NCBI RefSeq assembly: GCF_000143415.4
Contig: NW_003314308.1
Coordinates: 39,801 to 103,800 of the forward strand
Origin: Selaginella moellendorffii
Lineage: Eukaryota; Streptophyta; Lycopodiopsida; Selaginellales; Selaginellaceae
Length of the DNA stretch: 64,000 nucleotides
Reading direction: 5' to 3'
The notes under the pieces are model-generated. The model made no database searches. It had not been told where the DNA came from and saw only the letters and a list, made by a program, of their open reading frames with translations. A program made the position numbers and the translations under genes. Below, one piece after another: positions 1 to 10,510 of the stretch (positions are counted from its first letter, which is position 1; the number at the start of each line of letters is the position of its first letter).

Positions 1-52
1 ATAATTCCTCTAGCCAACTGAAAGTCAAACCCAAGATCCCTCTAATACTAAA

Positions 53-646
53 TGTAAGCTCATAAATTTAAACTTTTTGGGAGGTCATCCAACTTAGGTT
101 ATTCAAACGCAAGAATATTTAACCCCAAGACCTCTAACTGATTAAAAAATAGGTTACACTTTTATTTATGGGCCCTTTCCCCTTATATTTGAATATCATA
201 TATCATTTCTCGAGTCATTCCTATTAGTTGTTTACAATATGTTTCAAGAGATATGGTCATTTTATAATAATTAACTATAGGCTATAAGGTGAAAATCATA
301 TGTATTAAATATATAAAGATGATTTTGTTGTGAAATATATATATAAAAAGATGATCATGCAAAGTAAAAGAGTATCCATAACAATCAAAAGTTGGTAATA
401 TACTCATGTTTAAAATACAAGCAATAGATAAAATATTATTGTGAAGGGATGGAATTATAAACTTTTAAATTTAAATTTCTTGGGAAGTCATCAAACCTAT
501 TACTACTCAACTAAAAGATATGTGTTAATTATTCCAAAACCCTTAATTGATTGGAAAATAAAATACACTTTTGTTCATAAGCCTTTTCCCTTTGTACTTA
601 AATCTTTACATATCATTTCTCAAATTATTCTTTTTGGTTGATTACA
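53..646 (-). mobile_element. Cassandra-like short LTR element with 5S-derived LTRs (decayed)
   Basis: Two related segments, 53-236 and about 438-646, lie in the same orientation about 200 bp apart. Read on the minus strand each starts TGTAA and contains a diverged match to the 5S-derived element found at 6124-6317, including the fragment related to the 5S internal promoter and the conserved GGGAAAGGGCCC-type stretch before it. This layout, short LTRs with 5S sequence around a tiny non-coding interior, is that of Cassandra TRIM elements. Both copies are AT-decayed, and I see no clear target duplication or primer site. The alternative is two independent solo LTRs. Confidence 0.5.
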
Positions 647-649
647 GAA

Positions 650-1400
650 ATATAAAAAACTCTCTTGAGAAAAAGAGAGTTTTAAATTTGTATCCTAAAT
701 AACTTGGATAATCATAAAGGAATTCAAAGTACTCAACCATATATTATGTGGCATCAGAGTCAACATTAAGAGTAAAAGAAGAACTAATAGTCAATGAAAC
801 ACCAGTAATATAAGCATGATAAGAATCCTTAGTTAAAGACAAAATAGGAGAAGATGATTCATCGATAGTAGTATGTACTTGTTGCTGTTATCCACTAGAA
901 CTAGTAGCAATATAAGCTTAAGGGAGTTGCCATGGATGAAGAATAACATGAGAAATTGAACAAGTATTATTTAGGTATTGATAACAAAATTAAAAAATAT
1001 GGTTAGAACGATGATAAAACCCAGAAGATTGATGATAAAGGCATGCTTATCAACCATAATTATAACAACTATTGCCCAAACCACCATAAGAATGAAATGA
1101 ATTTTATTAAAAAGAGAACCACTTATTTGAAACATGAGCATTAATAGATGGTGACTAAGAGTAAAGTGTCCGGGGAAGCATATTGAACAACAATTCTAAT
1201 CACAAATTGCAGTAAGAGCAATCTTAAAATTATAATGATCATTCATCATAAGATTAGTAACCACAATAGAATACTTTAAAGGAAGAGTGTTCAAAAACCA
1301 AAGAAAGCAATCCTCAAGGGTAAGAGTCATATCTCAGCTGTAAGTCTAGTTGTATCATATAGCCTTTGTGATATTGCTTGGATCTATAATTCTTAAGTGA
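650..1400 (-). mobile_element. Possible decayed copia-type gag remnant
   Basis: This AT-rich stretch has no intact frame. On the minus strand, 1150-1340 gives a broken reading that resembles the gag region of copia elements (a leucine-rich stretch followed by 'VVTNLMM'). Stops interrupt it and no other domain is clear. The assignment is weak and could be chance similarity. Confidence 0.2.
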
Positions 1401-1735
1401 AAACTTGATGAAGTTCTTTGGTGTAGTTTGGATTGCAATTGCGACTAATTGCGCTAGTCTGCTGTTGTAGTTGCAAAATGACAAAGGGCTTTTGATGTTA
1501 TTGATCTTGTGTTGGTACAGTAATTCTCGCCCTAGAACAAGCTACCAAACACAGGAATCAATTAAAAACTAACTTGAGATCTTCAATGCTCAAGAAGGCT
1601 CATGCAAATGGTTGTGAGTAAGGATAGGCTTGATATTACTAGAATACTCCAAGTCGTGAGAAAATGGATGTGCATTGGTCATAAGCTGGAATACAATAGA
1701 GAAGTGCTAACTCTCCCCCTTAATTACTTTTACAT
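1400..1735. repeat. Dispersed repeat, copy 1 (partner at 30705-31050)
   Basis: About 335 bp here align in direct orientation to 30705-31050, from 'gaagttctttggtgtagttt' through to 'gctaactctcccccttaa'. Differences are mostly transitions. Neither copy encodes protein. Its length and the diverse flanking sequence suggest an LTR or other terminal part of a retroelement. Confidence 0.6.
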
Positions 1736-2019
1736 GGTGGCAACTGCCACTTCTTCATGAGTCATGATTGTCAACTACGAAGCTTTGCGCTTTTTTTAGC
1801 GAGCTGGTCATTGATGCATTGTGTTTCCGCACATACTATCCTCTAGGACATATCTCTAGAGTTAGGATTTTGCTCTCTTGCATGGAGTGTCAAGTTTGAG
1901 TCCTTGTGGTAACTTTCTTGAGTTTTTTCTTTGTTGGTGTGGTAGTGTTGGAGAAGCTTGCTTTATGTTGGTCTTTGGCATGTTTGTTAATGAGTCTTAT
2001 GACATTTGTTAGTATCTAA

Positions 2020-3760
2020 ATCTTGTTTTGGGTCAAAGTTTTTCAAATTATTATTTTTCTTCATGCTGTTTTCTTGAGCTTGATTTTTCAGAGTTTTTCT
2101 TGTGTTGGATTTTTGAATTTGAGCTTTGTGTTTTTTATTGTGTTGAGTTCTTGAGCTTGAACTTTGTAAATCTTAGATGTGTTGAAATTTTGAGTTTGAG
2201 TCTTCATAGTCTTGATCTTTTGATCTTCACGCCTGTAGTTCTTCTTGATATTTCATTCTTAATCTTTAAAATTGAAACCTTCATTTCTTTTAAGATTGTT
2301 GTTGATGATGTTTGAGTCGTATGATTGGTATTTCTTAAGCTTGTTAAAGTTGACGGTTTGGAGATGTTTGCCATCGAATGTTGCGATTGTTCCCATTCTT
2401 GGAGCTTTGAATTTTTGGATCGCAGCATGGTCCATCCTATCTTGACTTCACTTTCGAACCGATTTTCTCAATGTTTTTTAGAAACCAAAGTACTTGATCA
2501 TTGATCTTGAATTCTTTATTTTTCTTTAATTTTCTCTTTTAGTCATGGTTGGATTTTCTTTAAGCTTAAATGGCTTCAAGTGTCTAAATTACTTATAGTC
2601 TTTCTTTATCAAGTTTTTCTAGTGTGATTAGTTTTTTTTTAATTGATTCTTCTTGGTTGATCTCGTAGTGTATTGCCATTCACAATGAAGGACGATGTAC
2701 TTGAGTGGTGTTAGGGCTTCTAAGTCATAAGCAAGCTTGAATAATGTCGAATTTGTTGAAACCTTGTATGTTGTTCAATATACCCATAAGGTATTGTAAA
2801 TATGATTGTTCCAATCTTTCTAATTTGTTTTTATGATTTTCTTGAGGATATTCTTAAGTGTCTTGTTTGTCAACTCTGTTTAACCGTTGCCTTGAGGGTA
2901 GTATGGTGTTAAAGCCTTATGCTTGTTTCTCTTGAAGCTTGTTATGAGTAGTCCAAAGAAGTCAAGTCCCTATCGTTAAAATGGTTCCAGTGGTGTTATT
3001 AGATGAAGCTCTTAAATTTGTTTCTTTGATGTGTACTTGGTTTGTTAACAAATGTTGCATTCTTGACAAAATTTTACTAAGTTATGCCAAAGTGTTAGCC
3101 ACTAGAGTCCTACTTGCAAAATCTTGTGAGCTGTGATTTCTTCTGTGAAGTGGCCTCTTGCTTGTCCATAGTGGGCTTCTCCAAGTAGATCTTGAGTTCT
3201 TCAAGTTGTACACATCTTCGTAGCACATTGTCTCATCCTTTTTTGTACAATCTTCCTCCCACGACTGAATACCTCAAGGCAAATTGTTTACGGTGATTAG
3301 AGATGGAGTATCGATTTGGAATTATTGTTGTTATGAGGTAGTAGTAGATGTCATTCGTCCATGTTGATGATGTGTGGATGCAAAGTATGTTAGAGTCAGA
3401 AAAGTCATCCATATTATATTTTAGCTAAGGTGGTTGGTTTATACATGTTGTTTGCCAGGTTTGTGAATAATCTTGAAGTTGTATTCTTGAAGTAATAAGA
3501 ACCATTAAGTCTTGTTGAGGAGATGTAAAAGTGCTTTGTAGTTAACAATGATCTTGACTTTGGTGCCGAGTAGGTAGTGTCAAAACTTTTATAGTGCATA
3601 GACCATTGCTAAAACTTCTTTTTCAGTGGTGGTGTAATTCATCTCAGTTGAGTTGAGTCTTCAGCTCGCATAGTAAATTGGTCAGTCTTTGAGGTCTTAT
3701 TGTTGTTGAGAAAGTATTGCTCTGATGGCATAATCAAAGGTGTCAATGTGTATTGAAGTC
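2020..3760 (-). mobile_element. Ty3/gypsy polyprotein relic (RNase H and integrase)
   Basis: Reading the minus strand through many stops gives the expected order of a Ty3/gypsy pol 3' half. An RNase H segment lies near 3660-3500 ('MNYTTTEKE' followed by a VxYKALLYLL-type stretch). An integrase zinc-binding region lies near 3190-3080 (G-H-F, WW, CxxCxxC-like). The end of the integrase core lies near 2990-2700 ('TPYYPQGNG', 'LWVY', 'LAYDLEAL'). The copy is heavily mutated and AT-rich. No LTR could be assigned. Confidence 0.6.
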
Positions 3761-3828
3761 TTTGTCCCAGTTTGGTTGGGCAAGTATTGGAGCCCTTGTT
3801 AAGGAATTTGTTAGAAACCCCCCAATTC

Positions 3829-3990
3829 TTGCCACATTCCTGACTCTCGCCAAATTCCTGACCCACAGACCACATTCCTGACTCTCAAGACACGACCACA
3901 TTCCTGACTCTTAAGACACTTCCCTATTTCTGACTCTTTGATTTCCTGTATGATTCCTGATTCTCGGACCACATTGCTGATGATGATGTG
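3829..3990. repeat. Short degenerate repeats around 'cacattcctgactct'
   Basis: The motif [c]cacattcctgactct and close variants recur about seven times in 160 bp, with a spacing near 20 bp. The tract sits just before a TATA-like stretch at about 4062 and the gag frame at 4368, so it may belong to the decayed 5' LTR or promoter of the element that follows. Confidence 0.5.
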
Positions 3991-4367
3991 GCACCTCCTC
4001 AACCTCAGTTATATTTAGACTATCCTCGATCCAAGAGTGCTGAAGCTTCATTAACCTATAGTATATATAGGTTAGCCTTGTTCCATTTCTTCACAATATG
4101 AATCAACACTAGTCAAAGGCCTTTTCTTCATCTCCACTAGCTTTTCTCTTTGTCTTTTGCATTTTCCAGTCCTGATCTTATTGGGGGTCTTGACAGTTTG
4201 ATTCAAATTGTGCTTTCTGCTTTTGTTTTAGCTCATTTTGATTGTTTGATTGCATTTGCCTTTTTCCCCCTTTTCTTTCTTCTTTGCTAATGGAGTTTCC
4301 AAGCCATTTGATTTCTTTGCCGAAGTCCTTGCAAAAATCCAGTATGAGAATACCGAGCTAAAGGCAC

Positions 4368-4913
4368 ATGCAACAGAAGCTTGCTTCACTTTCGGCTCAA
4401 GGATCAAGCAGAGTTCCTGAACCGAAGATGAGTTTCCCGGCGATGTTCTCAAGCAAGCATTTGGAGCTTCGCAGATTCCTAAACCAGATGGAGCTGATCT
4501 TCACACTTCAACATCGGTGGTACCCCACTCTCGAGTCTCAAATCGGCACGATCGGGACATTGGTCAAAGGTGTAGCTTTGTCATGGTTTTCTCCTCTCCT
4601 GGAGAAGAGCATGAAAGGGGTCGTGGTTCTGGAGCTGATGGATCTTCAGTTGTTCAAAGAGGATCTTGAAGCATGTTTTGGTGAGATAGATTGGGTTTGG
4701 GCTGCCACCACAAAGATGAGACGCCTCTCTCAGGGGTCTCATCTTGCCTCAATCTATGCTACGGAGTTCCAACTCCTTGCCTTGGATACTCAATGGGATG
4801 AGCGGGCCTTGATTGATCAATTTCGTTTTGGCCTCAACAACAGTGTCAAGGATTTGTTGCTCACCATGGAGGATCCCACAAACCTGTCGGACACCATCAA
4901 CAAAGCTATTTGA
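4368..4913 (+). pseudogene. gag of the chromovirus relic
   Basis: This open stretch of 181 codons lies at the 5' end of the Ty3/gypsy relic. It carries the gag features 'F.G....LRRFLNQMELIF' near its start, a tryptophan-rich middle (residues about 50-75), and 'LAS.YATEFQLLA' near residues 125-140, all usual in the capsid part of plant Ty3/gypsy gag. The reading probably begins further upstream (an ATG at about 4290 is out of frame or broken). No zinc knuckle is intact after it. It is a relic with no expected function. Confidence 0.7.
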
Positions 4914-5260
4914 TGTGATAATCGTCTCTTTGAACGTTGTTAGGAAAGTCACCACACCACCGTTTTCCCGTCCCAGACTCAGGAATCCCAGCTTGAGTCT
5001 TTGGGGCATACTCCTGAACCTACTACTCCAGTCCTAATGGATATTTCTGGTACTCCCCGACTCATCAGAGGGAAGCTAAGTCCTGCTGAGAAGCAAAGTC
5101 GAATATCTTAGAATCTTTGCCTCTACTGTGCCGATCCTAATCCCTAAGCAGCTGTGTGTCCTAAGAAGCCTCCCTGATTGCTCGAGTTCACTCTACCTTA
5201 AGGTCCACCTCTATTGCAGTCAGGAAACGACCCTGTCCAAACAGAGTAGGAGCTGTCTAT

Positions 5261-5842
5261 TTGAACTCCCCGAATAAAAACAACTTTTCTTCTTTATCAA
5301 ATTCCTCACCACCTTTCATCAAAGCCACCACCAATTCCCGCAACTTTCGCATCCTATGTCTCCTTTCTTTCACCGAACAATCAGGACTCAAGGCTTTGGC
5401 GCTACTGGACTTGAGTGTAACTTCTTGCTTCATAGACACGAACTTTGCTGCCCGACATCATGTTCCTCCTTCTCCTACCATACGGGATATGAGGGTTGAA
5501 GGCATTGGCAGGCAATTTGTGTCTCCATCTTTTTGACTTAGGGAAACATTGCCCGTTCGAGTACATATTGGGTCCACCGTCACTGATATCGCCTTCAACA
5601 TCATCAACAACAAGTCTTCTTCTGTGGTGCTCGGCCTTCCTTGGTTCCAACTGCACCAGCCTCAGATCTATTGGAAGGAATTACAGCTCGTTTCTCCCAC
5701 ATCAGCATCTCCCATGTCTTCCCCTATTGTTCATCAAGTCCAAATCAGGAAAAGTTCCCTAAACTCAAATTGGGGTTTTGTTCCTAACTCTACAAAGTTT
5801 TCACCCTCTTATTTTCCCTCTCTTCCATCTTACATTGAATAG
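5261..5842 (+). pseudogene. Retroviral-type aspartic protease of the chromovirus relic
   Basis: The frame 5261-5536 contains 'ALLDLSVTSCFIDTNFA', matching the protease motif in which D-S-G-A-T-S-C-F-I-D is usual, so the catalytic Asp-Ser-Gly has become Asp-Leu-Ser. The protease continues in another frame (5549-5660) with 'VLGLPWFQLHQPQI', the conserved I-L-G-x-x-W-L end of the domain. The frameshift and the lost active site make it inactive. Confidence 0.65.
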
Positions 5843-6123
5843 TATCCTTGTCCCATCATTCCATTCAGTCATACGCCTCCTCCTATCTCCACAATCACTA
5901 TGAAAGAACTCCTTCACAAAAAACCTATTTTCCTTTTTGCTTTGCATGTTTCTCTTGTCAGTCTTTCTGAGAAGTATTATGATTTTGGGAATGTGTTTGA
6001 CAAAAAAAAAGCTAGTGTACTATCTGTTCATCGGCCTTATGACTGTCCTATTGATTTACAAGAAGGAGCATCACCTTCGTGGGGGCCTATCTACAGATTA
6101 TCCCCGTCCGAGTTTAAGGCCTT

Positions 6124-6317
6124 TGTAAGAAACCAAAGGGAACGATTCAAGACATAGTCCATGGGGTTCAAATATAGAGGGAAAGGGCCCATGAACAATA
6201 GTGCACCCCCTTCTCGAATCGGTTAAGGGTCTTGGGATATTTAGGGTTAAGCGTCCTTGGGTTTGAATAGTACTGGGCTGGGTGACCTCCCGGGAAGTCC
6301 AAACTTAGGAGTTTACA
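6124..6317 (+). mobile_element. 5S-rRNA-derived solo LTR inserted in the chromovirus
   Basis: A 194-bp segment begins TGTAAG and ends TTTACA, and it interrupts the protease-RT linker: codons for 'SEFKA' lie left of it and 'LKEYMDEN' right of it. Positions 6246-6300 match the 3' half of plant 5S rRNA, including the region of the A box, intermediate element and C box (gttaagcg..cttggg, tagtact, gggtgacctcc, gggaagtcc). This is the hallmark of Cassandra LTRs. The host element was therefore already present when this one inserted. An exact target duplication is not clear. Confidence 0.75.
6246..6300 (+). other. 5S rRNA-like fragment with internal promoter boxes
   Basis: Compared with 5S rRNA from memory, this stretch keeps nearly every base from the A box to the end of the C box, but lacks the first third of the gene. 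It is not a functional 5S gene. It lies inside the 194-bp LTR-like insertion. Confidence 0.7.
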
Positions 6318-7440
6318 ACCCTCAAAGAGTACATGGACGAGAACCTTGCATCGGGGTACATTCAGCATTCGCAATCCCTGGCTGGAGCACCTATCTTCTT
6401 TGTCAAGAAGAAGCATGGGAGTTTGCGGTTAGTCATCGACTACTAAGGTTTGAACAAGGTGACTGCTCGGAACCATTATCTTTGGAACACCTCAGTGGTG
6501 TGCACTTCTTCACCAAGATTCACCTTTGTGGAGCATACAACCTGATCCAGATCCGGCCTAGCGATGAATAGAAGACTGCATTCTGAACCCGCTATGGCCA
6601 CTTTGAGTACACGGTCATGCCCTTTGGCTTGACAAATGCTCTAGCAGTTTTCCAACACATGGCGAACGACATCTTTCGGGAGTTTCTTGATATGATGGTG
6701 ATCGTCTACCTCGACGACATCCTCATCTACTCAAAAACTTAGGAGGAGCATGACGAGCATATGCGCAAGGTGCTAGTGAAGCTGCGGGAACACGGCCTAT
6801 ACGTAAAGCTTGAGAAATGTTCCTTCAATCAGGAGTCTGTGGAGTTCCTTGGGTACATTGTCACTCCTGAGGGTATCACGATAGATCCTGCCAAAGTCAA
6901 GACTATTCTCGAATGGGAGCCTCCACAATCAATGTCAGACGTTCAGGTTTTTCTTGGCTTCGCCAATTTTTACTGCAAATTCATTGATCACTACTCCGAC
7001 ATTGTCCTTCCTCTCACGCATCTCACTCGCAAGGATGTTCCCTTCTCTTGGTTTGCTGCTGCCCAGCAGGCCTTTGACACACTCAAGGTGGCCTTTAGTT
7101 CTGCTCCCGTCTTGATCCACGCTGATCCCTCACAACCTTTCTTCATCAAGGCAGATGCCTCCGACTTTGCCATCGGTGCTGTGCTGTCTCAACTCGGAGC
7201 AGACCAGCTCCTTGCCATTGTGGATTCCTTTAGAAAGTGGCATCATTTCTTGGAGGGGGCGAGCCATCAAACAATGGTGTAGACGGATCACAAAAATCTG
7301 GAGTACTTTGCCACTTCCCGAGTTTTGAGCCATCGTCAGGCAAGGTGGGCACAATTCCTGAGTCAGTTTGACTTTGTTATCAAGTACAAACCTAGAAAGC
7401 TTCAGGGCCTTCCTGATGCTCTTTCAAGGCACTCCTATCT
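6318..7440 (+). pseudogene. Reverse transcriptase and RNase H of the chromovirus relic
   Basis: Fragments in several frames together give the whole RT. They include 'LKEYMDENLASGYI', a 'FFVKKKHGSLRLVIDY' stretch that ends at a stop, '[16 protein letters not shown]', and the catalytic '[10 protein letters not shown]' near 6710. The thumb and connection run in the open frame 6761-7282. RNase H follows with its first catalytic Asp in 'IKADASDFAIGAVLSQ' and ends near 7440 with 'KLQGLPDALSRH'. At least three stops interrupt it (near 6447, 6570 and 6740). Confidence 0.8.
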
Positions 7441-7675
7441 CAGTCTCAGGCCTGGTAATCCTGCTTTCGATCAACAGGATCAAGTTATCCTTGGTCCTGA
7501 TCGGCTTCAAGTTATGGCAATTTCCCTGGCCCCTCAGGACTCCTCCTTGATGGACGCGATCAGAAATGATCTTCAATCTGACGACCTCGCCAGTGACATT
7601 TTCCCCCATCTTTAGGCTGGACATCCAATGACTCCCGATTGCCGGTGATTTGACGAATTCAAGTTTTTAGATGGC

Positions 7676-8290
7676 TTGTTGTACTGTGGGGAGCAGATTT
7701 ATATTGCTGAAGGTGATGCTCGAAGGTTGGTCCTGATGGCATGCCACGATAGCCCAACTGTTAGTCACTTTGGCATTGCGAAAACCTATGAGCTGGTTGC
7801 ACGGGACTTTTGGTGGCCTCACATGGACAATTACATCAAAGCTTTTGTTACTTCTTGTGACACTTGTGCCTGGAATAAGGTACCTTGCCACTTTCCTTTA
7901 GGTTTGCTTCATTCTTTCCTGGTCCCTTCAGGTCCTTGGGAATCCATCTCAATGGATTTCTTGAGTGATCTTCCAAGTTCTGGAGGCTTCAACAACATTT
8001 TAGTCGTGGTGGATTGCTTCACAAAGATGGCACACTTCCTGCTGTGTACCAAGGAGCTTTCAGGCGAGGACATGGCAAAACTGGTATTCAAGGAAATTTT
8101 CCGACTTCATGGGATTCTTGCAGATGTAGTTTCGGATCTAGGACCTCAATTCATCTCTCATTTTTGGCAACAGTTCCTGCAGCTTCTTGGAGTGAAGGCC
8201 AACCTCTCTTCAGCGTATCATCCTCAAACTGATGGATAGTCCGAGCGAACGATTTAGACATTGGAACAATTCCTGAGATGTTTCATCAAC
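7676..8290 (+). pseudogene. Integrase of the chromovirus relic
   Basis: The open frame 7676-8239 has the zinc-binding HHCC region (HFG...WW...CDTCAWNK, residues about 25-65) and the DDE core: Asp in 'SMDFLSDLP', Asp in 'VVSDLGPQFISHFW', and the glutamate region after 'SAYHPQTDG', where a TAG replaces the next codon before SER. Without that stop it would read on to the usual E-R-T. The C-terminal part continues in other frames to about 8800. Confidence 0.75.
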
Positions 8291-8839
8291 TATCATCATA
8301 ATGACTGGTTCAATATCCTTCCCCTTGCTGAGTTCTCCTATAACAACTCCATTCACTCCTCCCTTCAAGTTTCCCCCTTCTTTACAAACTCTGGCTGAAA
8401 TCCCTAATTTAATCTCTCACTTCCTTCTCTATCCGAATCCTCTCGTTCAAATCCCTACTTTGAGGCATTTATCTTTAAACTCTAGGAAATCCATAACTCC
8501 ATCTCCTTCCACCTTCATCGTGCTCAAGAATCTCACAAAACACTCACCAATGTCCATCGTCAGAATTGTCCCTTTTACAATATCGGGGATATCCTTAGGT
8601 GAAATATCTCCACCACCAGGCTATGTCCCAAACTCAATTTCAAATGCCTTGGTCCTTTCCTTATCACTGCCATCATTAATTCTGTCATTTATCACCTTGC
8701 ACTTCCCTCCTCATATCAAATTCACCCCATTTTTCACTCCTCTCTCCTTGAGCCTTATATTCCCAGTCCTATTCCAAATCGGGTCATTCCTCCACCTCCC
8801 CAGTGCAGCTTGAAGATGGGTCTGAGTACAAGGTTCAGG

Positions 8840-9010
8840 ATATCCTTGATTCCAAAATCTCACGGTCTAAACTCTATTATTTGGTAGATTAGAAGGGTTA
8901 CGAACTTAAGGAATGCACTTGGGAACCTGCAAACCACTTAATTCATTTTCCTGACCTTATTCTTGACTTTCATTGCCGCTATCCTTCTCATTCTAGTCCT
9001 CATTCTTTTC
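8840..9010 (+). pseudogene. Chromodomain of the chromovirus relic
   Basis: The translation near 8870-8960 reads YYLVD-stop-KGYELKECTWEPANHL, the chromodomain core in which W-x-G-Y and T-W-E-P are diagnostic. The tryptophan of the W-K-G-Y has become a stop. Chromodomains of this kind direct integration to particular chromatin in chromoviruses. Confidence 0.75.
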
Positions 9011-9062
9011 ATTCCCCATCTCCTGTCCCTCGACGCCCAAGAAGGATCGTAGTCCGGTGACT

Positions 9063-9640
9063 AAAGCACTATTATATGAGTATGGACTATCTTTTTAAGT
9101 TGGAGGCATTAGTGATGTGAGCGGTGCTTGCTTTCCTTAAGGATATCCTAGTACTCCCTCATCTTGGCTGTGCCATAATTCTCTACCTCAAAAGTACACT
9201 TAGCTCAGAAAAGTGAAATCATTTATAAAGAGACTATCTAAACTGCTGCTTAACCTTGTGTTATTGTGAAAGTTCTTGCTTCTTCGTCATGTTATTTACT
9301 TTAATTGGTCTTCAATCTATTCTCGGGCTTTATGATTCCTATATTCTTGTCTTGCTTGCTCACAACATTGTGTTTTTCCTGCAGAGGATTCCAAGTGTTG
9401 GATCTGGTACTATTGGATATGTCTGATCTGATCATGTCCTAGTATGGAAACCGTCTATGTGTAAAAGTTTTTGATATTTTCTTTGGAAAAACAAAAGAGT
9501 TTGAAACTTTTATGTTTTTTGGGATAAAGTTTCATACTTATATTAGAGAGTGTCCCAACAAATATTAAATTCTTCAACTAAAATTATAATATTGAATGCA
9601 TTTCAATACAAAATTAAGCAAGATATTTAATTATTGATCT
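9063..9640 (+). repeat. Repeat R1, copy 1
   Basis: From 'actaaagcactattatatga' onward this sequence recurs at 36521-36990 (same orientation) and at 25090-25610 (inverted). It follows directly on the chromovirus coding end, with a purine-rich 'aagttggaggcatta' before a TGATGTG start, so it may be the element's 3' LTR. No matching 5' copy exists upstream of gag, so that is unproven. Confidence 0.7.
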
Positions 9641-10303
9641 TTTTCTATAAACAATGCTGGGTATAAACCCATTTCAAATATTTCATAATTTCTTTATATT
9701 GTAGGTTATGCTTGATTTAAAGGAGTTTTTGTAAGTTAATAATTTTTTTTCTAATCTAGATGTAATATAATATAAATAAGGAAGTAAACTTAATATTAGA
9801 GTAACTTAAAAATTAATGTTTCTTACATCATTATTCATTATATAGCTGTCTCTTGGTCTAGCTGATGTAGCATTCTAATTTCAGTACTATAAGTTTATGA
9901 TAATAATATTAAATAAATTTTCTCTAAATTATAAGAAAATATGTCTCTGATATATTTTTTTTCAATTATAGTTAATCACTTGGATCCCTTGGAAATGATG
10001 AACTTGAAAAGATTACATAATGGCTAGTTGTAATATAGAGGGCACAAAATCTAGCTATCTAAGATTGATGGCCTGATAGTTAAACACGAAAGAACTTAAG
10101 AGAGTTAAATATTGTTCTAGCTATTTAAAAACTAGAAACTAGTGGGGACACCATTCCTTGCCATTTGTCCTGGTGTGCAATAGCTAGCAATTAACATTAA
10201 TATTCAATGGTATGCAAATGCTTCAATTTAAACAAATGCCGAGCCTCATTAGTTGTTATTCTTAGCATTCAAGTATGTTAAGAAATATATTAGAATATAC
10301 ATT
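9641..10303. other. AT-rich spacer; one arm of an inverted duplication
   Basis: No gene is visible. Positions about 10010-10290 match 21290-21480 in inverted orientation (for example 'agggcacaaaatc' and 'attaacattaatattcaat'). This arm continues on the far side of the retrotransposon at about 15075. Confidence 0.5.
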
Positions 10304-10478
10304 TGTGAGTGCTTGGAATATGGAAAGGGAATACAGAAATGTGCATATCAATTAGCCCAAAAACCCTAGCTTATATACAGGAGCAAGTGGTCCAGATTAA
10401 AACCAATCCGACGGCTACCAAAATCCCACTACGCTAATATTAGTATATGGCATCGTAACTATACACTTGGCCCTCACA
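10304..10478 (-). repeat. 3' LTR
   Basis: This is the left copy of the 175-bp terminal repeat. On the minus strand it starts TGTGAGGGCC and ends CACTCACA. Confidence 0.9.
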
Positions 10479-10510
10479 TCATCCCATCCTCTTGGGATAA
10501 TGGAAGACCA

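Larger units (their letters stand above)
4000..9060 (+). mobile_element. Decayed Ty3/gypsy chromovirus
   Basis: The order gag, protease, reverse transcriptase, RNase H, integrase and chromodomain on the plus strand identifies a chromovirus-type Ty3/gypsy element. Several frameshifts and stops interrupt the polyprotein, so it cannot move on its own. A TATA-like stretch (about 4062) precedes gag, but no matching LTR pair is visible. The sequence after the chromodomain (9063 on) is a different repeat seen twice more in the window. A 5S-derived sequence is inserted between protease and RT. Confidence 0.85.

Noticed and set aside
749-760. TGGCATCAGAGT as a Met-tRNA primer-binding site of an element at the left end
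   Set aside because: It has one mismatch to the primer site, no LTR boundary is visible before it, and the only coding hints downstream are on the opposite strand.
6246-6300. A functional 5S rRNA gene
   Set aside because: The first third of 5S is missing, several positions differ, and the fragment lies inside an LTR-like insertion.
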